Assembly (NCBI GenBank): GCA_902597865.1
Contig: CACJZL010000004.1
Location: 1-64,000, forward strand
Direction: 5' to 3'
From: an uncultured Pelagibacteraceae bacterium
GTDB lineage: Bacteria; Pseudomonadota; Alphaproteobacteria; Pelagibacterales; Pelagibacteraceae
Length of the DNA stretch: 64,000 nucleotides
Shown: positions 35,323-46,182 of the stretch, in pieces
Layout of the letters: each line of letters opens with the position of its first letter
Position numbering within the stretch: position 1 is the first letter of the stretch
Made by a program: the position numbers and the translations under genes
The notes under the pieces: model-generated
The model's input: only the letters and a program-made list of their open reading frames with translations
Databases searched by the model: none
Told to the model about the DNA's origin: nothing

Positions 35323-36575
35323 TTCAATTTAGCCATATTATTGCTTTTTATAAGGTCAGCTTCTATTCTCAATAACTGATTAAATTTTGCAACCCTTTCT
35401 GATCTACATAATGAGCCAGTTTTTATTTGATTTGAATTAGTTCCGACCGCTAAATCAGATATAAACGTATCTTCTGAGTCGCCTGATCTATGAGAAATAA
35501 TAGTTGAATAACCAATATTTTGAGCAAATCTTATAACATCTAAAGTTTCAGAAACAGTGCCTATTTGATTCAACTTAATCAAAATAGAATTTGATGATTG
35601 ATATAAAAAACCCTTTTTTAACCTTTGAAGATTAGTTACATATAGATCATCACCTACGATTTGTATTTTTTTTTCTTTTTTGTGTAAATCAGACCATGAC
35701 TTCCAATCGTTTTCCGCGAAAGGATCTTCAATAGATTTAATTTTAAATCTTTTAATTATTTTTGAGTAGAACGATATTGTATCTTTGTATGAGATATATT
35801 TTTTTGAGTCTATTGCATATTTATTGTTTTTAAAAAGTTCATTTGCAGCAACGTCTAGGCATATTGATACATCTTTCCCGTTAACAAATCCCGCGTTTTT
35901 AATAGCAGTCGAGATTAATTTTAATGCCTCCTCATTCTTTGAAATCATTGGAGCAAAACCACCTTCATCTCCAACAGATGTAGATAAATTTTTACTGATA
36001 AGTAATTTTTTTAAGCTTTGTATAACTAAAAAACAAATATTCATTGCCTCGCTAAAAGTTTTAGCTTTGTCTGGTCTAATCATAAATTCCTGAATTTTTA
36101 ATCCATTATTGGCATGCGCGCCCCCATTGATGATGTTCATTAAAGGAAAAGGTAATCTAAAATTTTTTTTAATCAAAAAGTTCTTATACAATGGTATTTT
36201 TTTCAACTTTGCTGATAATTTTTTAACCGCAATAGATACAGACAAAATTGCATTTGCACCTAATTTATTTTTTTGTTTTGTTCCATCTAATTTTATGAGA
36301 GTCGAGTCGACCAATTCTTGATTATGAACATTTTTATTTATAATTTTTTTTGAAATTATTTTATTTACATTTGATACAGCAGAGTAAACACTTTTTCCCA
36401 AATATTTTTTATTTGAGATATCTCTTTTTTCAAAAGCCTCATATGAACCAGTCGAAGCACCCGAAGGACAAATTGATTTTGAAGAAACTTTTCCACAAAA
36501 TATCTCTGTTTCGATTGTCGGCATACCTCTACTATCAAATATTTGCCTTGAAACTACTTTTGTAATTTTTGACAT
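35319..36575 (-). CDS. eno: Enolase
   Basis: Glycolytic/gluconeogenic enzyme interconverting 2-phosphoglycerate and phosphoenolpyruvate, 418 residues. Active-site elements are RQIFDSRGMPTIE, GASTGSYEAFEKRD, SVGDEGGFAPMI, the Mg ligands in CLDVAANELF, SIEDPFAENDW and VGDDLYVTN, and the catalytic-loop LIKLNQIGTVSET followed by SHRSGDSEDTFISDLAVG. It lies between kdsA (PEP-consuming) and ftsB. Confidence 0.96.
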   Translation of the reverse strand: MSKITKVVSRQIFDSRGMPTIETEIFCGKVSSKSICPSGASTGSYEAFEKRDISNKKYLGKSVYSAVSNVNKIISKKIINKNVHNQELVDSTLIKLDGTKQKNKLGANAILSVSIAVKKLSAKLKKIPLYKNFLIKKNFRLPFPLMNIINGGAHANNGLKIQEFMIRPDKAKTFSEAMNICFLVIQSLKKLLISKNLSTSVGDEGGFAPMISKNEEALKLISTAIKNAGFVNGKDVSICLDVAANELFKNNKYAIDSKKYISYKDTISFYSKIIKRFKIKSIEDPFAENDWKSWSDLHKKEKKIQIVGDDLYVTNLQRLKKGFLYQSSNSILIKLNQIGTVSETLDVIRFAQNIGYSTIISHRSGDSEDTFISDLAVGTNSNQIKTGSLCRSERVAKFNQLLRIEADLIKSNNMAKLK

Positions 36576-36586
36576 TAAATAATAAT

Positions 36587-37410
36587 TTAGTTTTTAATTA
36601 GTTTATCAATCTCAAGTAATTTATTTACCAAACTGTCCATTTCATTCAATGGAACCATATTTGGACCATCCGAGGGAGCATTATCTGGATCTTGATGCGT
36701 TTCAATAAAAACAGCAGCTATTCCAACAGCGACTGCCGCCCTAGATAGGTGTGAAACAAATTTTCTCTCACCCCCACTTTTATCACCCATTCCTCCAGGT
36801 TGTTGGACTGAGTGGGTTGCATCGAAAACAACAGGATACCCCGTTTGTGCCATTATTGGTATTGATCTCATATCAGACACTAATGTGTTATAGCCAAAAC
36901 TCGCTCCTCTTTCCGTTATTAGGATATTGCTATTTCCTGTATCTGATATTTTCTTTACAACATTTGACATATCCCACGGAGCAAGAAACTGACCTTTTTT
37001 AACATTAATTACTTTGTTTGTTTTGGCGGCAGCTACTAATAAATCAGTTTGTCTGCATAAAAAAGCTGGAATTTGAAGGACATCAACATGATTTGCAACA
37101 ATAGAACATTGTTCTGCATTGTGAATGTCAGTTAGAATGGGAACATTAATTTGTTTTTTAATTTTGTCAAATATTGGTAAAGATTTTTCTAAACCAGCTC
37201 CTCTTTTGCTTTTAAGACTAGTTCTGTTAGCTTTATCAAAAGAAGTTTTGTAAATAAAACCTATATTATATTTTTTGGAAATTTCTGATATTTTTCCTGC
37301 CATATCAAGAGCATGTTGCTCATTCTCGAGTTGACAAGGTCCTGCGATTAAACATATTTTATCTTTATTTGAAATTTTTATTCCATCACAATTTACTGTA
37401 ATATTTTTCA

Positions 37411-37411
<1 letters not shown>
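36587..37411 (-). CDS. kdsA: KDO-8-phosphate synthase
   Basis: Condenses phosphoenolpyruvate with arabinose 5-phosphate to make KDO-8-phosphate for the lipid A inner core. The 274 residues show KICLIAGPCQLENE, IYKTSFDKANRTS, GAGLEKSLPIFDKIK and FDATHSVQQPGG, typical of KdsA and distinct from DAHP synthase. The start shares a base with the pyrG stop (TAATG). Its substrate supplier eno is directly downstream, and lpx genes later in the window fit an LPS-bearing envelope. Confidence 0.95.
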
Positions 37412-39036
<1,625 letters not shown>

Positions 39037-39067
39037 TTATAAGCTTTTTTTCGTAAAAATAAAAGAA

Positions 39068-39373
39068 CTAATTATTGTTATCTGGTATTTTTGGTGCGTC
39101 TTTATCTGAATTTTCCTCCACTGTATCAATTAATGATTTTTCAGGACTTAATTTTTGATTCGATAGAATAGTCAGGCCCAAACTACAAATTATAAATAAT
39201 GTTGCTACAATAGCTGTGCTTTTGGTCAAAAAGTTGCCTGCAGTTTTGGAAAACATATAACTTTCTTGTGATACACCAATACCTAATGCGCCACCCTCTG
39301 ATTTTTGAAATAAAACGAGAATTACCAAAATAATAGCAAGGACAATATTTATCGTTAGCAAAATGTTTTCCAT
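39068..39373 (-). CDS. secG: Preprotein translocase subunit SecG
   Basis: Small inner-membrane accessory of SecYE, 101 residues. Two helices (about 4-20 and 53-70) flank the family loop ILVLFQKSEGGALGIGVSQESYMFSKTAGNFLTKSTAIVATLF. The acidic tail (DTVEENSDKDAPKIPDNNN) is variable in the family. It follows tpiA after 5 bases, an arrangement typical of proteobacteria. Confidence 0.93.
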   Translation of the reverse strand: MENILLTINIVLAIILVILVLFQKSEGGALGIGVSQESYMFSKTAGNFLTKSTAIVATLFIICSLGLTILSNQKLSPEKSLIDTVEENSDKDAPKIPDNNN

Positions 39374-39378
39374 GTGGA

Positions 39379-40119
39379 CTAATTATACGTTTTTTTTACT
39401 ATATCAATAAATTTTTTAGAATTTTGCGAAGCTCCACCAATTAAAAAACCATCAAGGTTAGTTATTTTTTTTAAATTTCTTATATTTTCAGGATTTACAG
39501 ATCCACCATATAAAATCTTTGGTAATTTACCCTTAAATTTTTTTTTAATGTATTCAACTGTTTGCTCAAGTTCAGCTATTTTAGGAATTTTTCCAGTACC
39601 AATTGACCAAACTGGCTCATAAGCAACAAATATATTAGACTTTTTTTTTATCTTTTTTAAACCAAGTTTAATTTGTTTTGATAAAATTGATTTTGTTTTT
39701 TTTTTCTTTTTTTCATTCAAAGTTTCACCAATACAAAAAATAACTTTTAATTTTGATTTAATAGCACTTTTAATTTTGAGATTAATAAGTTTGTCTGTTT
39801 CACCTTTTTGTCTGTTTTCTGAATGACCTAAAATTACATAATTGGCACCAGAGCTTTTAAGCATTTTTGAGTTTACAAAACCTGTATGCGAACCATATTC
39901 TTCACTCTCATGACAATTTTGACCTCCGATATCTATTAAACAATTTTTGAACTTTTTCAAAAAGGAAGAAATTAAAGTATATGGAGGACAATAAATTAAT
40001 CTTCCTTTCTTGATTTCTTTAGATTTTGAAAATTTAATAACTTTATCCAATGTATTTAATGATTTTAAATTTCCATACATTTTCCAATTAGCAATGAAAT
40101 ACATAATTTTGTTTGTCAT
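39379..40119 (-). CDS. tpiA: Triosephosphate isomerase
   Basis: Interconverts glyceraldehyde 3-phosphate and dihydroxyacetone phosphate, 246 residues. Motifs are FIANWKMYG (catalytic Lys and Asn), YVILGHSENRQ (catalytic His), FVAYEPVWSIGTGKIP (catalytic Glu and loop 6) and ILYGGSVNPEN. A GGA three bases before the ATG supports the track start over the internal Met at residue 6. Divergent from the PpiD-like gene by 56 bases. Confidence 0.96.
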   Translation of the reverse strand: MTNKIMYFIANWKMYGNLKSLNTLDKVIKFSKSKEIKKGRLIYCPPYTLISSFLKKFKNCLIDIGGQNCHESEEYGSHTGFVNSKMLKSSGANYVILGHSENRQKGETDKLINLKIKSAIKSKLKVIFCIGETLNEKKKKKTKSILSKQIKLGLKKIKKKSNIFVAYEPVWSIGTGKIPKIAELEQTVEYIKKKFKGKLPKILYGGSVNPENIRNLKKITNLDGFLIGGASQNSKKFIDIVKKTYN

Positions 40120-40175
40120 AGTTCCATTTTTAATCTATAGATTTGTTTTTATAGATCAATAAATAATCATATATA

Positions 40176-41603
40176 ATGTTAAATAAGTTTAAAAATTTCT
40201 CGAAAAGTAAACTTGGTGCAGTTGTAGTATTTATTGTTGCCTTGCCTTTTGTATTCTTTGGGATGGGTAGTGTTTTTCAAAATAAGGACACAAATAACGT
40301 TGCTAAAATTGATAATTATAACATTTCAACTAAAAATTTTACTAATCATATAAGTTCTTTAGGTATAAGTTCTGAGGTGATAAGAAATAATTTAGATCAA
40401 AATATTTTAGAAGAAATATTAAGTGATTTACTAGCTAAAAAATTTATTGAATTAGAAATAGATTATTATGATATATCAATTTCAGATCAACAATTAGTTA
40501 GAATTATCAAGAAAAATAAAAATTTTTTAGGTGAAAAATCCAAATTTGATAGAATTAAATATGAAAAGTTTCTAATTGAAAATAATATTAATTCCACAGA
40601 TTTTGAAAAAAGATTAAAAAATAGAGAATTAGAAAAAAAACTTTTTTTCCTTCTAAATGGAGGTATCAACACTCCAGAATTTATCGTGAAAAAATATTAT
40701 AAATATGAAAATAGTAAAATTGATTTAAGATTTATTAATCTTGATAATTTTTATAAAAAAAAGAGTCAATTTTCTGAATCAGAAATCGCAAATTATATTG
40801 AAAATAATAGTGTCAGTTTACAACGAGATTTTATAGATTTTGATTATGTAAAAATAACACCTAAAAACCTAATTGGTGCAAATGAATATAGCGAAACATT
40901 TTTCTCTGAAGTAGATAAAATTGAAAATAATACCTCCAATTTTACAGATCTCAAAAATCTTATGAATAATTATGAAAATATAAATGTTGAAAAAAAAACA
41001 GATTATACACTTGTTAATAATGACGATCCTTTTAAAGAGGTTTATGAAAATAGATTTGATAATGATATTCAGATTATAGATAAAAATGACTATATTCTTA
41101 TTTTTCAAATCAAGAATATTGAAAATAAAATTCCAGAAATAACAGATAAGAATTTTAAAAAATTTATCTTAACATCATTAGTTGAGAAAGAAAAATTTGA
41201 TTATAACAAAAAAATTTTTGATAAAATAAGTGCTAATAAATTTTCAGATGCTGATTTTGAAAATATTAGCAGTGATAAATCCTTATTTAAAAATATCCAG
41301 TTAAACTCCGTTAAGGATAATAATTTTTTTGAAATCAATTCAATTGAATATATTTATTCACTTCCCGAAAAAAGTTTCCTATTAGCCTCTGATGAAAGAG
41401 GCAAAATATACTTAGCCAAAATAGATAAGATTAAAACACAAAATATTGATAATAAAAAAAAAGATTTTGATACTTATTACAATAAAACCCATGAAAAATT
41501 AAAGAGTGATGTTTTTTCTACTTATGATTTATACTTAAATAAAAAATACAATGTAAAAATTTATCCAAGCACAATCGAAAGATTAAGAAACTATTTTAAA
41601 TGA
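40176..41603 (+). CDS. PpiD/SurA-like periplasmic chaperone without evident PPIase domain
   Basis: A 475-residue membrane-anchored protein. Residues 1-30 include a helix (LGAVVVFIVALPFVFFGMGSVF) with a positively charged start, as in PpiD. Then a SurA/PpiD N-terminal chaperone domain follows: VAKIDNYNISTKNFTNHI, ILEEILSDLLAKKFIELEIDYYDISISDQQL and FDRIKYEKFLIENNINSTDFEKRLKNREL. Where PpiD carries a parvulin (rotamase) domain, residues about 215-330 lack its usual His and Gly-rich core, so isomerase activity is doubtful. It may be a pure holdase for outer-membrane proteins. It overlaps trpE by 4 bases, so it is probably first in the trp transcript. Confidence 0.75.
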   Translation: MLNKFKNFSKSKLGAVVVFIVALPFVFFGMGSVFQNKDTNNVAKIDNYNISTKNFTNHISSLGISSEVIRNNLDQNILEEILSDLLAKKFIELEIDYYDISISDQQLVRIIKKNKNFLGEKSKFDRIKYEKFLIENNINSTDFEKRLKNRELEKKLFFLLNGGINTPEFIVKKYYKYENSKIDLRFINLDNFYKKKSQFSESEIANYIENNSVSLQRDFIDFDYVKITPKNLIGANEYSETFFSEVDKIENNTSNFTDLKNLMNNYENINVEKKTDYTLVNNDDPFKEVYENRFDNDIQIIDKNDYILIFQIKNIENKIPEITDKNFKKFILTSLVEKEKFDYNKKIFDKISANKFSDADFENISSDKSLFKNIQLNSVKDNNFFEINSIEYIYSLPEKSFLLASDERGKIYLAKIDKIKTQNIDNKKKDFDTYYNKTHEKLKSDVFSTYDLYLNKKYNVKIYPSTIERLRNYFK

Positions 41604-43057
41604 AATTAAATGTAAGTCTAAAAGAATTTAAAAAAAAATATAATCAAAAAAAAAATCAAATTTTATATTATAAAATTAAATCCAAAAATTCTTTTGAGAT
41701 TGAAAATTTAATTAATAACTTTCTAATAGATAAGAATAGTTTTATTTTTGAGTCTGTAGAAAAAGGTAAAATAAAAGGTAGATACACAATTTTCGGTAAA
41801 GAACCAGATAAAATATGGGAGTTCAATCAAAAGAGAATTTCCTCAATCATATCCGGAAGGAAAAAAATAATTAAAGGTGATCCAAAAATTATATTAAGTA
41901 AAATAATAGATGATTTTAAATTTAATATCCCATCTTCATTACCGCCTATGTGTAGTATGATTGCTGGATACTTTTCCTATGATACAATTAGATATATAGA
42001 AAAAATTAAAAATTCTTCTAAGAATGACCTAAAGCTACCTGATATTAGATTGATAAGACCTACTACTCTAATAATACATGACAATATTAAAAAAGAAATT
42101 TTTTTCGTCAAAAATTTTTTTTCCGATATTAAAAATAATAACTTAGAAAAAAAGTATTTTGAAATACATAATGAAATAAATAGTTTATTAATAAGTTCAA
42201 GAGTTTCTAAATTTCAAAAGAATTACTCAAATAAAAAGTTTAGCGTTAAATCAAACATTTCTAAAAAAAGATTTTTCCAAATTGTAAATAAAGCTAAACA
42301 ATATATAAAAAAAGGTGACGTATTCCAGGTTGTCTTAAGCCAAAGATTTGAAACAAAACTTACAAAAAAACCAATTGAGATTTACAAGAAATTAAGAGCA
42401 ACTAATCCTTCGCCGTTTATGTTTTTTTTTAATTTTAATGATTTTCAAATTATTGGGGCAAGTCCAGAAATCTTGGTTAGATTAAGGAACAATGTAATAA
42501 CTGTAAGACCAATTGCTGGAACAAGACCTAGGGGTCGAAACAATAAAGAAGACAACTTATTAAAAAAAGATTTGATTAATGATAAAAAAGAATTATCTGA
42601 ACATCTTATGCTTCTCGACTTAGGCAGAAACGATGCCGGAAAAGTTTCAAAGATCAATACTGTAAAGGTTACTGAAAGATTTAAAATCGAAAAGTATTCA
42701 CACGTTATGCATATTGTGTCCAATGTGACAGGTGTCTACGATAAAAAATTCTCTAAATTTGAAGCTTTAATGGCTGGGTTTCCAGCAGGTACAGTCTCAG
42801 GAGCACCTAAAATTAGAGCAATGGAAATAATTGATGAACTTGAAAAAAATAGTAGAAAAATCTATGCAGGTGGCATTGGATACTTTTCTGCGAATGGAGA
42901 TTTTGATACCTGTATAGCTCTTAGAACAGCAGTGACAAAAAATAATAAATTTTATGTTCAGGCAGGAGCTGGAATTGTTGCTGATAGCAAACCAATAAAT
43001 GAATATAATGAAACCATAAATAAAGCGAAAGCTTTGATAAAGTCACTAGAGAAATGA
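41600..43057 (+). CDS. trpE: Anthranilate synthase component I
   Basis: Makes anthranilate from chorismate and ammonia, 485 residues. The chorismate-binding domain (about 215-480) has GDVFQVVLSQRFETKL, IIGASPEILVRLRNN, TVRPIAGTRPRGRN, LLDLGRNDAGKVS and FPAGTVSGAPKIRAMEIIDELE. The N domain keeps the Ser of the tryptophan-binding loop area in SFIFESVEKGKIKGRYTIFG, consistent with feedback control. ATGA overlaps link it to the preceding PpiD-like gene and to trpG. Confidence 0.95.
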   Translation: MKLNVSLKEFKKKYNQKKNQILYYKIKSKNSFEIENLINNFLIDKNSFIFESVEKGKIKGRYTIFGKEPDKIWEFNQKRISSIISGRKKIIKGDPKIILSKIIDDFKFNIPSSLPPMCSMIAGYFSYDTIRYIEKIKNSSKNDLKLPDIRLIRPTTLIIHDNIKKEIFFVKNFFSDIKNNNLEKKYFEIHNEINSLLISSRVSKFQKNYSNKKFSVKSNISKKRFFQIVNKAKQYIKKGDVFQVVLSQRFETKLTKKPIEIYKKLRATNPSPFMFFFNFNDFQIIGASPEILVRLRNNVITVRPIAGTRPRGRNNKEDNLLKKDLINDKKELSEHLMLLDLGRNDAGKVSKINTVKVTERFKIEKYSHVMHIVSNVTGVYDKKFSKFEALMAGFPAGTVSGAPKIRAMEIIDELEKNSRKIYAGGIGYFSANGDFDTCIALRTAVTKNNKFYVQAGAGIVADSKPINEYNETINKAKALIKSLEK

Positions 43058-43629
43058 AAATACTTCTTATTGATAACTACGATAGTTTTACATACAATTT
43101 ATTTCACTATTTGTCTTCTCTAAAAACTAAAGTTCAAGTTTACAGAAATGATAAAATTAATACCCAGGATATTATTAAAAAGGGATTTGATAGAATTGTT
43201 ATTTCTCCAGGACCTGGTAATCCAAATCAGTCTGGAAATTGTTTGAAAATTGTAAGAGAAATTCATAACAAAATACCTATTCTTGGGGTTTGCCTCGGAC
43301 ATCAAATAATAGGTCAAGTTTTTGGATCTAAAATAATTCAAGCCAAAAAATTGATGCACGGAAAAACTAGCAGAATAATATCTAAAAAGATTGGAATACT
43401 GAAAAATTTACCTAAAAATTTCGAAGCAACTAGATATCATAGTTTGATAATTGATAAAAAAACACTATCAAAAGACCTCGAAATTACTGCGGAAACAAAA
43501 GAAGGCCTAATAATGGGTATCAAGCATAAAAGATATAACGTACATGGAGTACAATTCCATCCTGAAAGTATTAAAACAAAATTTGGTATAAAAATTTTAA
43601 AAAACTTTATTAGATTTAAAAATAAATGA
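43054..43629 (+). CDS. trpG: Anthranilate synthase glutamine amidotransferase component
   Basis: Class I glutaminase giving ammonia to TrpE, 191 residues. Motifs are LLIDNYDSFTYNLFHYL, ISPGPGNPNQSG, the catalytic Cys in ILGVCLGHQIIGQVFG and the His/Glu in VQFHPESIKT. In many bacteria this protein also serves p-aminobenzoate synthase (PabA), and only one copy is visible here. It has 4-base overlaps with trpE and trpD. Confidence 0.95.
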   Translation: MKILLIDNYDSFTYNLFHYLSSLKTKVQVYRNDKINTQDIIKKGFDRIVISPGPGNPNQSGNCLKIVREIHNKIPILGVCLGHQIIGQVFGSKIIQAKKLMHGKTSRIISKKIGILKNLPKNFEATRYHSLIIDKKTLSKDLEITAETKEGLIMGIKHKRYNVHGVQFHPESIKTKFGIKILKNFIRFKNK

Positions 43630-44621
43630 AACAATTCATAGATAAAATTGGAGCAAAACAAGATTTAACTTTCTTAGAAAGTAAAGAGGCGTTTAAAAAA
43701 TTGATGGAAGGAAAAGCCAATGATAAAGAGATATTTGACTTTTTGACGCTATTATCAGAAAAGGGCGAGTCCTCAGACGAAATAGCTGGAGGTGTTTATA
43801 TTTTGAGAGAGAAATCCAAACGGGTAAATGCAGATAATTGTATTGATACATGTGGTACAGGTGGAGATGGTATGAACACTTTAAACATTTCTACTGCATC
43901 AGCTTTATTATTAGCTAGTATGGACATTAAAGTAGCAAAACACGGTAACAAAGCTGTTTCATCAAAATGTGGATCTGGGGATGTTTTGGAAGCGCTAAAT
44001 ATAAATATTAATTTAGAGCCAAATGAAATTGAACAACAAATTTATAAAAATAATTTTGGTTTCATGTTTGCGCCTAATTACCATAGTGCAATGAAATTTG
44101 TTGGGCCAACTAGAAAAAAAATTGGAAAAAGAACAATTTTTAATATGATTGGACCTCTAAGTAACCCTGCATTAGTTAAAAAACAAGTTATTGGTGTATT
44201 TGACAAAAAACTTTTAAAAATATTCGCAAATGCTTTAAAAAGTTTAAATATCAAGTTTGCCTGGATCGTAAATAGTGATGACGGATTAGATGAAATATCA
44301 CCATATGCAAAGACTAAGGTTATGCAATTGAAAAATAATGAGATTACAGAAATCATAATAGATCCAAAAAAATTAAAAGTAAATGCAGATAAATTTGATA
44401 ATCTTGTAGGGCAAGATGCAAAATTTAATGCTGAAAAAATGTTGAATATCTTTAAAGGGGAAGATAATGATTTTTCGAAGGCAGTATGTTTGAATGCTGC
44501 CGCAGGATTAGTTGTATCTGAAAAATATGAAAATTTTGAGTTAGCTTATAATTACGCAAGGGGTTTCATTAAAACTGGAGCTCCTTATAAACACTTACTA
44601 AAAATACAAAATGCCCAGTAA
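43626..44621 (+). CDS. trpD: Anthranilate phosphoribosyltransferase
   Basis: Transfers phosphoribose from PRPP to anthranilate, 331 residues. The PRPP-binding loop is DTCGTGGDGMNTLNISTASALLLA, with KHGNKAVSSKCGSGDVLEAL and FMFAPNYHSAMKFVGPTRKKIGKRTIFNMIGPLSNPA. It overlaps trpG by 4 bases and trpC by 11. Confidence 0.95.
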   Translation: MKQFIDKIGAKQDLTFLESKEAFKKLMEGKANDKEIFDFLTLLSEKGESSDEIAGGVYILREKSKRVNADNCIDTCGTGGDGMNTLNISTASALLLASMDIKVAKHGNKAVSSKCGSGDVLEALNININLEPNEIEQQIYKNNFGFMFAPNYHSAMKFVGPTRKKIGKRTIFNMIGPLSNPALVKKQVIGVFDKKLLKIFANALKSLNIKFAWIVNSDDGLDEISPYAKTKVMQLKNNEITEIIIDPKKLKVNADKFDNLVGQDAKFNAEKMLNIFKGEDNDFSKAVCLNAAAGLVVSEKYENFELAYNYARGFIKTGAPYKHLLKIQNAQ

Positions 44622-45408
44622 CACTCTCGAAAAAATAATTACAAAAAAAACTGAAAAAATAGAAAAACTCAAAAAAACTATTGCATCAGAATCCTTAAAT
44701 GATTTAATCAAAGCAAATAATACTTTTGTAGATTTTAAAGAAAAAATTGAAGAAAATATTAAAAATAATAAATTTTCTATTATAGCTGAAATCAAAAAGG
44801 CTAGTCCGTCAGCAGGTATAATAATCAAAAACTATGACCCTGTGGAAATAGCCTCTACATACAATAAAAATAAAGCAACATGCTTATCGGTTTTAACTGA
44901 AGAAGATTTTTTTTATGGAAATTTAGTTCACATAAGCAAAATCAAGCAGAAAATAAAATTACCAATTCTTTGTAAAGATTTTTTTATCGATAAATTTCAA
45001 GTATCTTTAGCCAAAAGTTATGGTGCAGACGCAATATTAATTATATTAGCTGGGGTTTCTGATAGAGTAGCAAATGAATTGTATGAAGAAGCGCTTAGAT
45101 TAAACATGTCAATTATTGTTGAAGTTCATACTGTTGAAGAAGCCAGACGAGCATTAAAATTTAAAGATTGTTTGATTGGAATAAACAATAGAAATCTTAA
45201 AACTCTCAAAACTGAAATAAATACAACTTACGATATTCATGACGTTTTGGTTGCTCATCCCGGGCCTTTAATTTCTGAAAGTGGAATAAAAACAAAAGAC
45301 GAACTATTAGAAATCTCAAACAAAACCTCCATCAAAACTTTTCTTATTGGTGAATCACTATTAAAAGATTTGGACAATAATTCTATTTTTTCAGTATTAA
45401 AGGGGTAA
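44611..45408 (+). CDS. trpC: Indole-3-glycerol phosphate synthase
   Basis: Cyclises carboxyphenylamino-deoxyribulose phosphate, 265 residues. FSIIAEIKKASPSAGII, then ILCKDFFIDKFQV, LIGINNRNLKTLKTE and ISESGIKTKDELLEI are the TIM-barrel phosphate and catalytic loops of TrpC. There is no fused TrpF domain. The operon stops here with trpB, trpA and trpF not in the window. The stop codon is inside a small hairpin. Confidence 0.95.
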   Translation: MPSNTLEKIITKKTEKIEKLKKTIASESLNDLIKANNTFVDFKEKIEENIKNNKFSIIAEIKKASPSAGIIIKNYDPVEIASTYNKNKATCLSVLTEEDFFYGNLVHISKIKQKIKLPILCKDFFIDKFQVSLAKSYGADAILIILAGVSDRVANELYEEALRLNMSIIVEVHTVEEARRALKFKDCLIGINNRNLKTLKTEINTTYDIHDVLVAHPGPLISESGIKTKDELLEISNKTSIKTFLIGESLLKDLDNNSIFSVLKG

Positions 45409-45415
45409 AAACCCC
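45402..45415 (+). terminator. Short hairpin at the end of trpC, possible weak terminator
   Basis: GGGGT-AAAA-ACCCC spans the trpC stop codon. Five GC-rich pairs are few, but a T-rich stretch (TATTTACTCTATTTTTTTC) follows 15 bases on. It may partly separate trp from lexA. Confidence 0.4.
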
Positions 45416-45451
45416 ATATTTACTCTATTTTTTTCTATTGTTAATTGATAA

Positions 45452-45466
45452 GAACTTTTGTAGAAC
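45452..45466 (+). promoter_or_regulatory. SOS box (LexA operator) of lexA
   Basis: GAAC-TTTTGTA-GAAC is exactly GAAC-N7-GAAC, the reverse complement of the alphaproteobacterial SOS box GTTC-N7-GTTC. It lies 22 bases upstream of the lexA ATG, so LexA probably represses itself. An overlapping inverted repeat AGAACA...TGTTCT (45462-45488) includes one half-site. Confidence 0.85.
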
Positions 45467-45488
45467 ATACATGTACGTAATTTGTTCT

Positions 45489-46160
45489 ATGCTTACTAAA
45501 AAACAAAAAAATTTATTAATGTTCATCAATAAGAAGCTAAGAAGCAGTGGTGTTTCTCCATCTTATGAAGAAATGAAAAGCTCTTTAAATCTTAAATCTA
45601 AGTCAGGAATACATAGATTAATAAGTGCGTTAGAAGAGAGAGGTTTTATTAAAAGATTGGCTCATAAAGCAAGAGCATTAGAGGTTGTAAAATTACCTGA
45701 AACAGCTTCTGCAAATGATATTTATAATTCATTTTCGCCAAGTGTAATAAAGGGGGGGCTTGATGAAACGACAGGCAATGAAAACGAAATTCCAGTTTTA
45801 GGAAAAATTGCAGCCGGTACACCAGTTGAAGCTATTCAAAATGAAGTATGCAGAATTCCCCTTCCAGCAAATATTGAGAAAAATGGAGAATTTTTTGGCC
45901 TTAAAGTTCAAGGTGACTCTATGATAGAAGCTGGAATAAATAATGGTGATACAGTTATTGTAAAAAAAGCTGATACTGCTGAAAATGGAAAAATTGTGGT
46001 TGCATTAATTGATGACCATGAAGCAATGCTAAAAAGGATTAGAAGAAAAGGTAAAACTATAGCACTTGAGAGTGCAAATAGAAATTACGAAACTAAAATT
46101 TTTGGTCCTGATAGAGTAAAAGTTCAAGGTGTTCTAGTATCTTTATATAGAAACTTCTAA
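45489..46160 (+). CDS. lexA: SOS repressor LexA
   Basis: Repressor of the DNA-damage response and self-cleaving serine protease, 223 residues. The winged-helix N domain reads MLTKKQKNLLMFINKKLRSSGVSPSYEEMKSSLNLKSKSGIHRLISALEERGFI. The cleavage site is the Ala-Gly in GKIAAGTPVE, the catalytic Ser in KVQGDSMIEAGINNGDTVIV and the Lys in GKIVVALIDDHEAMLKR. The track start (45438) would place the SOS box inside the coding region, so the ATG at 45489 is chosen. No recA is in the window. Confidence 0.95.
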   Translation: MLTKKQKNLLMFINKKLRSSGVSPSYEEMKSSLNLKSKSGIHRLISALEERGFIKRLAHKARALEVVKLPETASANDIYNSFSPSVIKGGLDETTGNENEIPVLGKIAAGTPVEAIQNEVCRIPLPANIEKNGEFFGLKVQGDSMIEAGINNGDTVIVKKADTAENGKIVVALIDDHEAMLKRIRRKGKTIALESANRNYETKIFGPDRVKVQGVLVSLYRNF

Positions 46161-46182
46161 AAAAATAGTCTAAACAATATTA

